Shown piece by piece: positions 37,308 through 46,798 of a DNA stretch of 64,000 nt. Both the position numbers and the translations under genes were made by a program. The stretch's first letter is position 1. Each line of letters starts with the position of its first letter. The stretch is from Moraxellaceae bacterium (lineage in GTDB: Bacteria > Pseudomonadota > Gammaproteobacteria > Burkholderiales > Rhodocyclaceae). The notes under the pieces are model-generated. The model ran no database searches and was not told the origin of the DNA. It worked only from the letters and a program-made list of their open reading frames with translations. The stretch lies in the NCBI GenBank assembly GCA_031119205.1, contig JAVHYF010000002.1, positions 115,655-179,654 on the forward strand. The letters are read 5' to 3'.

Positions 37308-38168
37308 TCAGCCTTTGACGGCGCCGGCCGTCAGGCCGCGCACGAAGTATTTGCCTGCGACGACGTACACGAACAGCGTGGGCAGCGCGGCGATCACCGC
37401 CGCCGCCATGTCCACGTTGTATTCCTTGACGCCGGTGGAGGTATTGACGAGGTTGTTCAGCGCCACCGTGATCGGCTGGCGCTCGCCGCTGGAGAACACG
37501 ACACCGAACAGGAAGTCGTTCCATATCTGCGTGAACTGCCAGATGACCGTCACCACGATGATCGGCCCCGACAAGGGCAGCACGATGCGGCGGAAGATCA
37601 GCATGAAGCCCGCACCATCGATGCGCGCCGCGGCGATCATCTCGTAGGGGATGCTCACGTAGTAGTTGCGGAAGAACAGCGTGGTGAAGGCCAGGCCATA
37701 CACGACGTGCACGAAGATCAGCCCCGCCGTGCTGTTGGCAATGCCCAGCACACCCAGCGTCTGTGCCATCGGCAACAGGATGGCCTGGAAGGGGATGAAG
37801 CAGCCGAGCATCAGCAGCATGAAGAAGGCATCTGCCCCCTTGAAGCGCCACATCGTCAGCACGTAGCCGTTGAAGGCGCCGATGATCGTGGAGATCAGCA
37901 CCGCCGGCACGACGAAGCTCACCGAGTTCCAGAAGTAACCGGACAGGCCTTCGCAGGTGATGCCCGTGCAGGCACCGCTCCATGCCTTCACCCAGGGCTC
38001 GAAAGTGATCTTGCTGGGAAAGGCCATGATGTTGCCAGCCTTCAGCTCGTCGAGATCCTTGATGCTGTTGAACAGCATCACGGTAAGCGGCAGCAGGTAG
38101 TACAGCACGCAGTAGATCAGCAGCGCGTAGACGGTGATGCGCCATGGCCCCCATTTCTTGTCATCCAT
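37308..38168 (-). CDS. Sugar ABC transporter permease (MalG type)
   Basis: A 286-residue inner membrane permease with six helices and the EAA loop ([25 protein letters not shown], which couples to the ATPase). It overlaps the MalF-type gene by 8 nt. The set corresponds to glucose/mannose CUT1 systems such as Pseudomonas GtsABC-MalK. Confidence 0.93.
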   Translation of the reverse strand: MDDKKWGPWRITVYALLIYCVLYYLLPLTVMLFNSIKDLDELKAGNIMAFPSKITFEPWVKAWSGACTGITCEGLSGYFWNSVSFVVPAVLISTIIGAFNGYVLTMWRFKGADAFFMLLMLGCFIPFQAILLPMAQTLGVLGIANSTAGLIFVHVVYGLAFTTLFFRNYYVSIPYEMIAAARIDGAGFMLIFRRIVLPLSGPIIVVTVIWQFTQIWNDFLFGVVFSSGERQPITVALNNLVNTSTGVKEYNVDMAAAVIAALPTLFVYVVAGKYFVRGLTAGAVKG

Positions 38169-39081
38169 GACGGCTCCTCCGCAATTCCGAATACATGAAG
38201 GGCACGATGATGGACACCACGATCATCAGCATCACGATGGCCGACGCAGCGCCCAGGCCGATCTGGTTGCGCGTGAAGGCGTAGGTGTACATGAAGGTCG
38301 CCGGCAGGTCGGACGCGAAGCCCGGGCCACCACCGGTCAGCGCCATCACCAGGTCGAAACTCTTGATGGCGATGTGCGCGAGGATCATGAAGCTGGAGAA
38401 GAACACCGGGCGCAGCGAAGGAAGGATGATGCGGCGGTAAATCGTCGGCATGCTGGCGCCGTCGATGCGCGCGGCCTTGATGATGGAGTCGTCGATGCCG
38501 CGCAGGCCGGCGAGGAACAGCGCCATTACGAAGCCTGACGACTGCCAGATGCCGGCGATGACCACGGTGTAGATCACCATCTCCGGGTCCTTGATCCACT
38601 CGAAGGCGAAGCCGGTGAAGCCGAGATCGTTCACCACTTTCTGCAGACCGATGGAGGGATCGAGGATCCACTTCCACGCCGTACCGGTGACGATGAAGGA
38701 CAGCGCGAGCGGGTACAGGAACACCGCGCGGATGAAACCTTCCGCACGGATCTTCTGGTCGAGCAGGATGGCGAGCAGCAGACCCATCGCGAGGCAGGCG
38801 GCGATGAACAGGCCGCCGAACACCGCGAGGTTCTGCAGCGCCAGCCACCAGCGATCATTGCCGAACAGTTCGACGTAGCGCTGGATGCCATCGAATTCGT
38901 AGCGTGGCAGCAGCCGCGAAGGCGTCATCGACAGGACCGCGGTCCAGATGATGAAGCCGTAGAAGAACACCACGCAGGCGACGAAGCTGGGGGCGACGAC
39001 GATCTTGGGCAAAGCCCGCTCGACCGCGTCCGCCCAGCTCCCGCGACTGCCGGCGGGGCTCAGGGTTTGAGCTTGGGACAT
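38161..39081 (-). CDS. Sugar ABC transporter permease (MalF type)
   Basis: A 306-residue inner membrane permease with six predicted helices and an EAA loop (IIKAARIDGASMPTIYRRIILPSLRP). The ATG at 39081 is chosen because GGAG precedes it; an upstream in-frame extension would run into the intergenic hairpin side and adds no family sequence. It pairs with the MalG-type protein. Confidence 0.93.
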   Translation of the reverse strand: MSQAQTLSPAGSRGSWADAVERALPKIVVAPSFVACVVFFYGFIIWTAVLSMTPSRLLPRYEFDGIQRYVELFGNDRWWLALQNLAVFGGLFIAACLAMGLLLAILLDQKIRAEGFIRAVFLYPLALSFIVTGTAWKWILDPSIGLQKVVNDLGFTGFAFEWIKDPEMVIYTVVIAGIWQSSGFVMALFLAGLRGIDDSIIKAARIDGASMPTIYRRIILPSLRPVFFSSFMILAHIAIKSFDLVMALTGGGPGFASDLPATFMYTYAFTRNQIGLGAASAIVMLMIVVSIIVPFMYSELRRSRHG

Positions 39082-39166
39082 GACAGGACAACTCCGGCAG
39101 GACAGGGTGTGGCGCGCACCGGCGCCCCACACCCACAACCCGCAAAGACTCAGGAAAGAACAACCA

Positions 39167-39191
39167 GACGGGCCGCACCGGGCGGCCCGTC
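39167..39191 (-). promoter_or_regulatory. Intra-operon stem-loop after the sugar-binding protein gene
   Basis: A perfect 10-bp stem (GACGGGCCGC with GCGGCCCGTC) with a 5-nt loop starts 3 nt after the binding-protein stop. On the minus strand TTCTTTCC follows a few bases later. It lies 86 nt before the MalF-type gene. Confidence 0.68.
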
Positions 39192-39194
39192 AAT

Positions 39195-40436
39195 TCACTT
39201 GGTCTTCGCTGCGGCCGCCAGCTTCGCCACCGCGTCCTTGGAGGACTGGCTGGAATTGAAGAAGCTGGTCACCACGTCCTGGATGGCACCGGTGGTCGCA
39301 GCCGGCACGGCCATCTGGTGTGCGATCGACGGCACCAGTCCGCCGCCCTTCGCGGTGTCCGCGAAGTCCTTGGCAGAGGTCTTGGCGCAGTCATCGAACT
39401 TGGCCATCGACACGCCGCTACGCACCGGGATGGAGCCCTTGTTAAGGTTGAATACCTCCTGGAACTCGGGACTCATCACCGCGGCCGCGAAGTCCGACTG
39501 GGCCTTCGGCGCATCCGCCCCCTGCTGCTTGAAGACGATGAAGCTGTCGATGTTGAAGGTGAAGGATTTCTCCGTGCCCGGCGCGGCCAGACACAGGTAG
39601 TCCTTGCCCGGCACCTTGCCGGCGGCGGTGAACTCGCCCTTCGCCCAGTCACCCATGAATTGCATGCCGGCCTTGCCGTTGATGACCATCGCCGTAGCGA
39701 GGTTCCAGTCACGGTTGGCAGCGTCCTTGTCGATGTACTTGCGCACGCTGCGGAAGGTGTCGAACACCTTCTCCATGGTCGGGCTGCTCAGCGCCTTCGG
39801 GTCCAGCTTGACCATGCTGTCCTCGTAGAACTTCGCGCCACCGACGCCGAGCACGATGGACTCGAACACGGTGAAGTCCTGCCAGGGCTGGCCACCGTGG
39901 GCCACCGGGATGAAGCCGGCCTTCTGCAGCTTCTCGGCAGCCGCCGGGAAATCCGCCCAGGTCTTTGGCACTTCGGCGCCGGCCTTCTTGAACACTTCCG
40001 GATTCACCCACATCCAGTTCACCCGGTGCACATTCACCGGCACCGCGACGTAGCTGCCCTTGTACTTCATGACGTTCGCAACGACACCGGGCAGCAGGCC
40101 GTCCCAGTTGTTGGCCTTGGCGGTGCTGTCGAGGTTGGCGAGCACGCCCTCGGCGCCCCACTCCTGGATGCTCGGGCCCTTCACCTGCGCTGCGGTCGGC
40201 GCCTTGCCGGAGACGACACGGCTCTTCAGCACGGTCATCGCGTTCTCGCCACCACCGCCGGCGACGGCGAAGTCTTTCCACTTGTTGCCACGAGCCTCGA
40301 CCATCTTCTTCAGCTCGGCAGCCGACTTGGCTTCACCACCGGATGTCCACCAGTGCAGCACTTCCACCTCGGCGGCGCCTGCCGCGTGCATGCCCAGGGT
40401 CGCCACCGCAATGGCGGCCAGTTTCAGCTTGAACAT
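39195..40436 (-). CDS. Sugar ABC transporter substrate-binding protein (glucose/mannose type)
   Basis: A 413-residue periplasmic binding protein. A signal peptide covers about residues 1-22 (ending GAAEV). VLHWWTSGGEAKSAAELKKM, ARGNKWKDFAV, NLDSTAKANNWD and GKAGMQFMGDWAKGEF match glucose-binding GtsA-type proteins. GGAGAGG lies before the ATG. It is the first gene of the operon that continues with two permeases, the ATPase and the glucokinase-RpiR fusion; glucose or mannose is the likely ligand from this context. Confidence 0.93.
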   Translation of the reverse strand: MFKLKLAAIAVATLGMHAAGAAEVEVLHWWTSGGEAKSAAELKKMVEARGNKWKDFAVAGGGGENAMTVLKSRVVSGKAPTAAQVKGPSIQEWGAEGVLANLDSTAKANNWDGLLPGVVANVMKYKGSYVAVPVNVHRVNWMWVNPEVFKKAGAEVPKTWADFPAAAEKLQKAGFIPVAHGGQPWQDFTVFESIVLGVGGAKFYEDSMVKLDPKALSSPTMEKVFDTFRSVRKYIDKDAANRDWNLATAMVINGKAGMQFMGDWAKGEFTAAGKVPGKDYLCLAAPGTEKSFTFNIDSFIVFKQQGADAPKAQSDFAAAVMSPEFQEVFNLNKGSIPVRSGVSMAKFDDCAKTSAKDFADTAKGGGLVPSIAHQMAVPAATTGAIQDVVTSFFNSSQSSKDAVAKLAAAAKTK

Positions 40437-40572
40437 TTGTCACCTCTCCTTCGGGATCGAAACGCGGCCTCCTTGCCGCATCCATGCTTGCGCACGGTCT
40501 TTCATTCCAGCGCGGACGACGACAGCGTCTTCCGCACAACCATCCCGGTTCCAACCGATGTTGTTGTCGAAC

Positions 40573-40592
40573 CACGCGCTCTGTGGCGCGTG
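40573..40592. other. Short hairpin in the gap between edd and the sugar transporter operon
   Basis: CACGCGC and GCGCGTG form a 7-bp perfect inverted repeat with a 6-nt loop in the 237-nt gap after edd. It lacks a T tract. It may end the edd transcript or be a regulator site for the transporter promoter; I cannot decide. Confidence 0.35.
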
Positions 40593-40673
40593 TTTGCCGG
40601 CGACGGGGGAGTGCCGCCGGAAATCCCGTGTTCAATGCCGATACCTGGCCCACCACCGAAGCAATGAACCGCT

Positions 40674-42497
40674 TCAATCCTCCAGCGACAGGAAGCTGGC
40701 ACCCTCTTCCGCCGGGCCAACCGCGTGACGCATGTTGCCGAACAGCTCACGGCCCAGGCCGTACTGCGGCGCCTGGATGTCGAAACGGGCCGGCTCGCGT
40801 GCGTCGAATTCGGCCGCATCCACTTCCAGCAGCAGGCTGCCGGTCTCGGCATCGAGCACGACCATGTCGTCGTCGCGCACGCGCGCCAGCGGACCACCGC
40901 AGGCTGCCTCGGGCGTCACGTGGATGGCCGCGGCCACCTTGCCGGACGCGCCGGACATGCGCCCGTCGGTCACCAGCGCCACCTTGAAACCCTTGTCCTG
41001 CAGGTTGGCAAGCGTCGGCGTCAGCTTGTGCAGTTCCGGCATGCCATTGGCACGCGGCCCCTGGAAGCGCAGCACCGCCACGAAATCGCGCTCCAGCTTG
41101 CCCGCCTTGTAGGCAGCGATCAGGTCGTCCTGGCTTTCCACGACCACGGCCGGTGCGCGGATCACGCGGTGCTGCGGTTTCACCGCCGACACCTTGATGA
41201 CCGCACGGCCGAGATTGCCCTGCAGCAGGCGCAGGCCACCATCCGGTGCGAAGGCCTTGGGCAGCGGCGCCAGCACCGTCTCGTCGCCGCTGACGGCGGG
41301 CGCTTCACCCCATTGCAGGCGGCCATCGACCAGTTGCGGCAGCTTCGTGTAGTGGTGCAGGCCCTCGCCCGCCACGGTCAGCGTGTCGCCATGCAGCAGG
41401 CCAGCGTCGAGCAGTTCGCGGATCAGGAAGGACATGCCGCCAGCATTGTGGAAGTGATTCACGTCGGCACTGCCGTTCGGGTACACCTTGGCGAGCAGCG
41501 GCACGACATGGGACAGGGCTTCGAAGTCGCCCCAGTCGATGACGATGCCGGCCGCACGCGCGATCGCCACGAGATGAAGGGTGTGGTTGGTGCTGCCGCC
41601 GGTGGCGAGCAGGCCGACGATGCCGTTGGCGATGGCCCGCTCATCCACGACACGACCGACCGGCGTGAACGCCCCGCCCTCGACCGTGATCTGAACGGCG
41701 CGTGCCGCGGCCGCGCGTGTCAGCGCTTCGCGCAGCGGTGTGTTCGGCGGAATGAAGGCGGCGCCCGGCAGGTGCAGTCCCATCACCTCCATCAGCATCT
41801 GGTTGCTGTTGGCCGTACCGTAGAAAGTGCAGGTTCCTGCCGCGTGATACGACTTGGCCTCGCTTTCCAGCAGCGCGTCCTGGCCGACCTTGCCAGCGGC
41901 GTAGAGCTGGCGGGTCTTGGCCTTCTCGTCGTTGGAGATGCCGGTCGGCATCGGACCGGCCGGCACGAAGATGAAAGGCAGGTGCGCGAAACGCAGCGCG
42001 CCGATCAGCAGTCCCGGCACGATCTTGTCGCAGATGCCCAGACACAGGCCGGCATCGAACATGTTGTGCGACATGGCGATCGCGGTGGACATGGCGATGG
42101 TGTCGCGCGAGAACAGCGACAGCTCCATGCCCGCCTGGCCCTGGGTCACGCCGTCGCACATCGCCGGCACGCCACCGGCGACCTGCGCCGTCGCACCGAC
42201 CTCACGTGCCGCAGCCTTGATGATGTCCGGATACACACCGTAGGGCTGGTGCGCCGACAGCATGTCGTTGTAGGCGGTGACGATGCCCAGGTTGGGCGCC
42301 TTCATCACCTTGATGCGCAGCTTGTCGTCCTCCGGGCTGGCCGCGAAGGCGTGGGCCAGGTTGGTACAGGAAATCTGCCCGCGATAGGGCGACCCCGGGA
42401 TCGCGGCATCCAGGCGTGCCAGATAGCGCGCGCGGCGCTCCTTGCTGCGCGCGGTGATGCGCGCAGTGACGGCTTCAAGTTCGGAATTCAGGCTCAT
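40674..42497 (-). CDS. edd: Phosphogluconate dehydratase
   Basis: A 607-residue Fe-S enzyme of the Entner-Doudoroff pathway that converts 6-phosphogluconate to KDPG. The IlvD/Edd signature is visible in [20 protein letters not shown], the cluster cysteines in this block, CDKIVPGLL and the [12 protein letters not shown] region, and the C-terminal [13 protein letters not shown]. Length is normal for Edd. It is divergent from zwf, with HexR-like boxes in the shared promoter region. The partner aldolase eda is not in the window. Confidence 0.96.
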   Translation of the reverse strand: MSLNSELEAVTARITARSKERRARYLARLDAAIPGSPYRGQISCTNLAHAFAASPEDDKLRIKVMKAPNLGIVTAYNDMLSAHQPYGVYPDIIKAAAREVGATAQVAGGVPAMCDGVTQGQAGMELSLFSRDTIAMSTAIAMSHNMFDAGLCLGICDKIVPGLLIGALRFAHLPFIFVPAGPMPTGISNDEKAKTRQLYAAGKVGQDALLESEAKSYHAAGTCTFYGTANSNQMLMEVMGLHLPGAAFIPPNTPLREALTRAAAARAVQITVEGGAFTPVGRVVDERAIANGIVGLLATGGSTNHTLHLVAIARAAGIVIDWGDFEALSHVVPLLAKVYPNGSADVNHFHNAGGMSFLIRELLDAGLLHGDTLTVAGEGLHHYTKLPQLVDGRLQWGEAPAVSGDETVLAPLPKAFAPDGGLRLLQGNLGRAVIKVSAVKPQHRVIRAPAVVVESQDDLIAAYKAGKLERDFVAVLRFQGPRANGMPELHKLTPTLANLQDKGFKVALVTDGRMSGASGKVAAAIHVTPEAACGGPLARVRDDDMVVLDAETGSLLLEVDAAEFDAREPARFDIQAPQYGLGRELFGNMRHAVGPAEEGASFLSLED

Positions 42498-42578
42498 GAG
42501 GAACTCGGCGAAGAAACGGTTGGCGACCGCCGGGCATGCAGACTTTTCACTGACAGCAACTTCAACAGGCTTCGACGG

Positions 42579-42607
42579 AGTGTAGTATTGCTACACACCA
42601 CCCGCAA
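42579..42607 (-). promoter_or_regulatory. Predicted edd promoter
   Basis: On the minus strand TTGCGG (607-602) and TACACT (584-579) stand 17 nt apart. The HexR-like palindrome at 42580-42596 covers the -10 element and most of the spacer. Confidence 0.5.
42580..42596. promoter_or_regulatory. HexR-like operator 1
   Basis: GTGTAGTATTGCTACAC is a 17-bp palindrome (6-bp arms, 5-nt centre) of the TGTAnTnnnAnTACA type bound by HexR. It overlaps the predicted edd -10 element, which suits a repressor. Confidence 0.65.
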
Positions 42608-42681
42608 GACGGATCAACCCTGAATTGCTGCCGGAGCCAGTCATCACCGGCACTATCTTATTAATATCAATCAGATACACA

Positions 42682-42704
42682 ACAGATCGGGCTGTACGAT
42701 CTGT
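42682..42704. promoter_or_regulatory. Inverted repeat of unknown use in the edd-zwf gap
   Basis: Eight-base arms ACAGATCG and CGATCTGT around a 7-nt centre. It differs from the HexR-like boxes and may bind another regulator. Confidence 0.4.
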
Positions 42705-42734
42705 CTTCGCTTTGCCAGAAACCGGATTATCAGG

Positions 42735-42751
42735 ATGTAGCATGACTACAT
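42735..42751. promoter_or_regulatory. HexR-like operator 2
   Basis: ATGTAGCATGACTACAT is a second 17-bp palindrome of the same type. It also overlaps a weaker possible zwf -10 (TAGCAT) paired with TTGCCA at 42714. Confidence 0.6.
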
Positions 42752-42769
42752 GTTTACCCTGAGCGCCCG

Positions 42770-42799
42770 TTGCAGCACTGTAGTTTTACTCCCTATACT
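42770..42799 (+). promoter_or_regulatory. Predicted zwf promoter with a third HexR-like half-site
   Basis: TTGCAG (770-775) and TATACT (794-799) are 18 nt apart. TGTAGTTTTACTCCC (779-793), a degenerate HexR-like box, fills the spacer exactly. The expected leader to the zwf ATG is about 45 nt. Confidence 0.55.
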
Positions 42800-42850
42800 G
42801 GCAGTGCAGCAAATACCGCCGACCCGTCCCATTTCCGGAGATCCGCCTCG

Positions 42851-44311
42851 ATGCCCGACACCTCCAACACGCCTGACATCGTCATCTTCGGCGGCACCGG
42901 CGACCTGGTCATGCGCAAGCTGCTGCCCTCGCTGTACCGCCTGCACGTGTACAAGCTGCTGGACCCGGCCACGCGCATCGTCGGCACGGCGCGCAGCAAG
43001 CTCGACCGCGACCAGTACCTCACGACCGCCACCGAGGCCGCGCGCAACTTCCTGGGCAAGGACTTCAAGGACGATGTGTGGGCGGAGTTCGCGCAGCGCA
43101 TCGACTACGCGCCGGTAGACGCCCGCGAGGCCCACAGCTTCAGCGCCCTGTCGCAGGCACTCGCCGTACGCGCCGCGCCGCGCGTTTTCTACCTGTCCAC
43201 CGCACCCAACCTGTTTTCGGACATCTGCCGCAACCTGTCGGACAACGGCATGATCACCCCCGGCAGCCGCGTCATCCTCGAGAAGCCGCTGGGCTTCGAC
43301 CTTGCGTCCTCGCAGGCGATCAACGACGAAGTCGGCGCGCACTTCGCGGAAGACCATATCTTCCGTATCGACCATTACCTCGGCAAAGAGCCGGTGCAGA
43401 ACCTGATGGCGCTGCGCTTCGGCAACAGCCTGTTCGAGCCGCTGTGGCGCCGCGAGTGGATCAGCGACGTGCAGATCACCGTGGCCGAGCGCATCGGTGT
43501 GGGCTCGCGCGGCGAGTTCTACAACGAGACCGGCGCCCTGCGCGACATGGTGCAGAACCACATCCTGCAGACGCTGTGCATCGTGGCGATGGAGCCACCC
43601 GCCTCCATCGCGCCGGATGCGGTGCGCGACGAAAAACTGAAGGTGCTGCGCGCGCTGCGCCCGATCGCCGCGTCCGAAGTGCCGCAGGTGACCGTGCGCG
43701 GCCAGTACAAGGCCGGCGTCATCGACGGTCAGGCCGTGAAGGGCTACCTGCAGGAAGACGGCATTCCCGCCGACAGCCGCACCGAGACCTTCGTCGCCAT
43801 CAAGGCCGAGATCGACTCCTGGCGCTGGGCCGGCGTGCCCTTCTTCCTGCGCACCGGCAAATGCATGCAGGACCGCGTCACCGAGATCGTCATCAATTTC
43901 CGCAGCGTGCCGCACTCGATCTTCGCGCCCGGCGCGCTGAAGAACTACACCAACCGCCTCGTCATCCAGATGCAACCGTACGAGACGGTCAAGCTGCACA
44001 TGATGGGCAAGGAACCCGGCGACGACATGAACCTCGAACCGGTGACGCTCGACCTCGACTTCCGCGAGGCCTTCCAGCGCCGTCAGCTGGAAGCTTATGA
44101 GCGCCTGCTGATGGATTCGCTGCGCGGCAAGCTCACGCTGTTCGTGCGCCGTGACGAGCAGGAAGCCGCATGGCGCTGGGTGGAACCCATCCTCGACGCC
44201 TGGGCCGCCTCGCCCGACAAGCCGAAGCCCTACAACGCGGGCACCTGGGGACCAGCTGCGTCGAGTGCGCTGGTGGGCCGCGAAGGTTTGTCCTGGCACG
44301 AGGAGAGCTAG
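42851..44311 (+). CDS. zwf: Glucose-6-phosphate 1-dehydrogenase
   Basis: A 486-residue enzyme oxidising glucose-6-phosphate to 6-phosphogluconolactone with NAD(P). N-terminal nucleotide site IFGGTGDLVMRKLLPSL, active-site RIDHYLGKEPVQNLMALRFGN and the C-terminal domain with FFLRTGKCM are visible. GGAGAT precedes the ATG at 42851; upstream extension runs through the promoter. First gene of zwf-pgl-glk. Confidence 0.97.
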   Translation: MPDTSNTPDIVIFGGTGDLVMRKLLPSLYRLHVYKLLDPATRIVGTARSKLDRDQYLTTATEAARNFLGKDFKDDVWAEFAQRIDYAPVDAREAHSFSALSQALAVRAAPRVFYLSTAPNLFSDICRNLSDNGMITPGSRVILEKPLGFDLASSQAINDEVGAHFAEDHIFRIDHYLGKEPVQNLMALRFGNSLFEPLWRREWISDVQITVAERIGVGSRGEFYNETGALRDMVQNHILQTLCIVAMEPPASIAPDAVRDEKLKVLRALRPIAASEVPQVTVRGQYKAGVIDGQAVKGYLQEDGIPADSRTETFVAIKAEIDSWRWAGVPFFLRTGKCMQDRVTEIVINFRSVPHSIFAPGALKNYTNRLVIQMQPYETVKLHMMGKEPGDDMNLEPVTLDLDFREAFQRRQLEAYERLLMDSLRGKLTLFVRRDEQEAAWRWVEPILDAWAASPDKPKPYNAGTWGPAASSALVGREGLSWHEES

Positions 44312-44411
44312 GGCAGCGACGAACAAGCAGGGCGAACACCTGGCGCGCATGCCATCACGACACAGCGCGACCGGGGACGGAACAACTTCCGCAGACACGA
44401 GACAAACCGTC

Positions 44412-45113
44412 ATGCGTACCAGCCTGCAAGTCCATCATCACGGCAACGCCGAGGAGCTTGACGTCGCCCTCGCGCGTTTCGTCGCGACCCGCCTTTCCGA
44501 AGCGCTGATCGCCTGGGGCGAAGCCTCGCTGGTGGTGTCCGGCGGGCGCACGCCCACCGGCTTCTTCGAGCAGCTCGCCCGCCAGCCGCTGGACTGGTCC
44601 GGCATCAACGTGACCCTGGCTGACGAGCGCTGGGTAGGCGAGGACGACGAGCAGAGCAACGCGCGCCTTGTCCGCAAGCATCTGCTGCAGGGCCCCGCCG
44701 CTGCCGCCCGCTTCATTCCGCTCTATCACCCCGCCGCCACGCCGCAGGACAGCGCCGCCGCCGCCTGCGAGGCACTCACCTCGCTGGACGACGCTTTCGA
44801 TGTCGTCGTACTCGGCATGGGTGAGGACGGTCATACGGCTTCGCTGTTTCCCGGCAGCCCGCAACTCGATTCAGCACTGCATGACACTGGCAAGCCCTGC
44901 CTCGCAGTCGAGGCGAGCAAGCCGCCCCGCGACCGGCTGACGCTCACCGCAGCGCGGTTGCGCCATGCGCACCACATCGTGCTTCACGTTACCGGGCAGG
45001 CCAAGTGGCAGGTGCTGGGCACCGCACTGGCCAGCGGCCCGATGACGGAGTACCCGGTGCGCGCCCTCATCCAGCACGAGCATCCCTCACGCCATGTCTT
45101 CTGGACTGCCTGA
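44412..45113 (+). CDS. pgl: 6-phosphogluconolactonase
   Basis: A 233-residue lactonase of the DevB type that hydrolyses 6-phosphogluconolactone. LVVSGGRTPTGFFEQLA, LADERWVGEDDEQSN and VVLGMGEDGHTASLFPGS are the family motifs. It lies between zwf and glk and overlaps glk by 20 nt. Confidence 0.95.
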   Translation: MRTSLQVHHHGNAEELDVALARFVATRLSEALIAWGEASLVVSGGRTPTGFFEQLARQPLDWSGINVTLADERWVGEDDEQSNARLVRKHLLQGPAAAARFIPLYHPAATPQDSAAAACEALTSLDDAFDVVVLGMGEDGHTASLFPGSPQLDSALHDTGKPCLAVEASKPPRDRLTLTAARLRHAHHIVLHVTGQAKWQVLGTALASGPMTEYPVRALIQHEHPSRHVFWTA

Positions 45114-46107
45114 CTCTTCCCGCTCTGCCAACGCCAGCGCCACCACCTATCCCCGCATGGTGGGCGACATCGGCGGCACGAATGCACGCTTCGCCTTCAT
45201 CGCTGGACCCGGCACCGGGTTGTCGCACATCGACACGCTGCCGGCCGCCGATCACGCCGGCCCGGCGGAGGCCATCCAGGCCTGGCTGAAACGCCACGAC
45301 CTGCCGGTGCCGTACGCAGCCGCCTTCGGTATCGCCAATCCGGTCAGCGGCGATGCCATCCGCATGACCAATCACTCGTGGGCATTTTCCATCGAGGCCG
45401 AGCGCAAGAAGATTGGCCTGCAGGCGATGCGCTTCATCAACGACTTCACCGCGCTCGCGCTGTCGCTGCCCTATCTGACCGACGAAGAGAAGCACGCAGT
45501 CGGTGGCGGGCAGGCAATGGCGGATGCGGCCATCGGCGTGATCGGCGCAGGCACGGGGCTGGGCGTATCCGGCTTGCTCAAATGCGGCAACGCCTGGGTG
45601 CCGATCGCAGGCGAAGGTGGCCACGTCACCATCTCCACACGGACCGACGAGGAGGCCGCCGCCGTACGCATCCTCAGTCGTCACTATGGCCACGTGTCGG
45701 CCGAGCGCGCCCTGTCCGGACCGGGCCTGCTGGCCCTGTACGCGGCCCTCGGCGAGTTGCGCGGCCAGGCAACACCTTTCGACGAAGCCGCCGAGATCAG
45801 CGAGGCAGCCGTGCAGGGGCGCGATGCGCTGTGCGTCGACACCTGCAACATGTTCTGCGCTCTGCTCGGTACGGCAGCCTCGGATCTGGCAGTGACGCTG
45901 GGTGCGCGCGGCGGTATCTATATCGGCGGTGGCATCGTGCCGAAGATGGGTGAGTTCTTCATCGCCTCGCCCTTCCGCAGCCGCTTCGAGGACAAGGGCC
46001 GCTTCTCCGCCTACACCGCAGCGATTCCCACCTGGATCATCACGGCGCCTTACCCCGCACTCACCGGCGCGAGGGTCGCGCTGCAATCGCTCGACGCCGC
46101 CGCTTGA
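45094..46107 (+). CDS. glk: Glucokinase
   Basis: A 337-residue ATP-dependent glucokinase of the proteobacterial family. [48 protein letters not shown] and [14 protein letters not shown] are visible. A free-standing paralogue of the kinase domain in the fusion at 34247, so the cell has two glucokinases. It starts inside pgl and ends overlapping the next gene. Confidence 0.95.
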   Translation: MSSGLPDSSRSANASATTYPRMVGDIGGTNARFAFIAGPGTGLSHIDTLPAADHAGPAEAIQAWLKRHDLPVPYAAAFGIANPVSGDAIRMTNHSWAFSIEAERKKIGLQAMRFINDFTALALSLPYLTDEEKHAVGGGQAMADAAIGVIGAGTGLGVSGLLKCGNAWVPIAGEGGHVTISTRTDEEAAAVRILSRHYGHVSAERALSGPGLLALYAALGELRGQATPFDEAAEISEAAVQGRDALCVDTCNMFCALLGTAASDLAVTLGARGGIYIGGGIVPKMGEFFIASPFRSRFEDKGRFSAYTAAIPTWIITAPYPALTGARVALQSLDAAA

Positions 46108-46793
46108 GCGCGGACCGCGAAGCACAGACCTTCGCCCGTCAGCTTCACCAGACTTTCGCGAACGCTGCCGACCCGGCATGTGCGCTGGCCATGGCCGCGT
46201 ACATGAAGAACCACTTCGGCTTCTTCGGCATCCCGAAGCCGCTGCGCGCGACATTGCAGAAGCCGGCGTTTGCATCACTCGGGCGGCCGCCGTCGCCTGC
46301 ACTGCTGATCGCAATCGCACACAAGCTGTGGCAATGCCCCGAGCGGGAATGCCAGTACGCCGCGTGCGACCTGCTTGTCCGCCATGCTGGTCGGCTGGAA
46401 GCAGAGCACCTGCAGCCGGTCGCAAAGCTGATCACGAAAAAATCCTGGTGGGACACGGTGGACGCGTTGGCGACGCGCGTGGTCGGCGAACTGGCAAGGC
46501 ACCATCCCGCACTGCTGCCGACACTGGACGCGTGGGCGCACGACGACAACCTGTGGCTACGTCGCACGTCTCTGCTCCATGCCCTGCATCACGGAAAAGC
46601 GACCGACAGGACTCGCCTGCAGGCTGCACTGGACGCCAACCTCGACCAACGCGATTTCTTCATCCGCAAGGCCATGGGCTGGGCGCTACGACAGTTCGCC
46701 CGACATGACCCGAACTGGGTGCGGAGCTACCTCGCACTGCGCGGAGAGGCACTGTCCGGCCTCACGCGCCGCGAGGCCGCGAAACACCTGTAG
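46104..46793 (+). CDS. DNA alkylation repair protein (AlkD-like)
   Basis: A 229-residue all-helical HEAT-repeat protein. MKNHFGFFGIPKPLR near residues 33-47, ECQYAACDLL, KKSWWDTVDALATRVVG and RDFFIRKAMGWALRQFARHDPNWVRSYL are typical of AlkD/AlkC-type DNA glycosylases, which remove N3- and N7-alkyl purines. The start is taken as TTG at 46104, overlapping the glk stop (TTGA); a later ATG (near residue 28) would cut into the fold. It has no obvious link with sugar catabolism. Confidence 0.85.
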   Translation: MSADREAQTFARQLHQTFANAADPACALAMAAYMKNHFGFFGIPKPLRATLQKPAFASLGRPPSPALLIAIAHKLWQCPERECQYAACDLLVRHAGRLEAEHLQPVAKLITKKSWWDTVDALATRVVGELARHHPALLPTLDAWAHDDNLWLRRTSLLHALHHGKATDRTRLQAALDANLDQRDFFIRKAMGWALRQFARHDPNWVRSYLALRGEALSGLTRREAAKHL

Positions 46794-46798
46794 CGGCG

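Larger units (their letters stand above)
42498..42850. other. Divergent edd-zwf promoter region
   Basis: No gene. It holds two HexR-like palindromes and a third half-matching site, predicted promoters for edd and zwf, and an 8-bp inverted repeat (ACAGATCG with CGATCTGT, 42682-42704) of unknown use. Confidence 0.75.
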
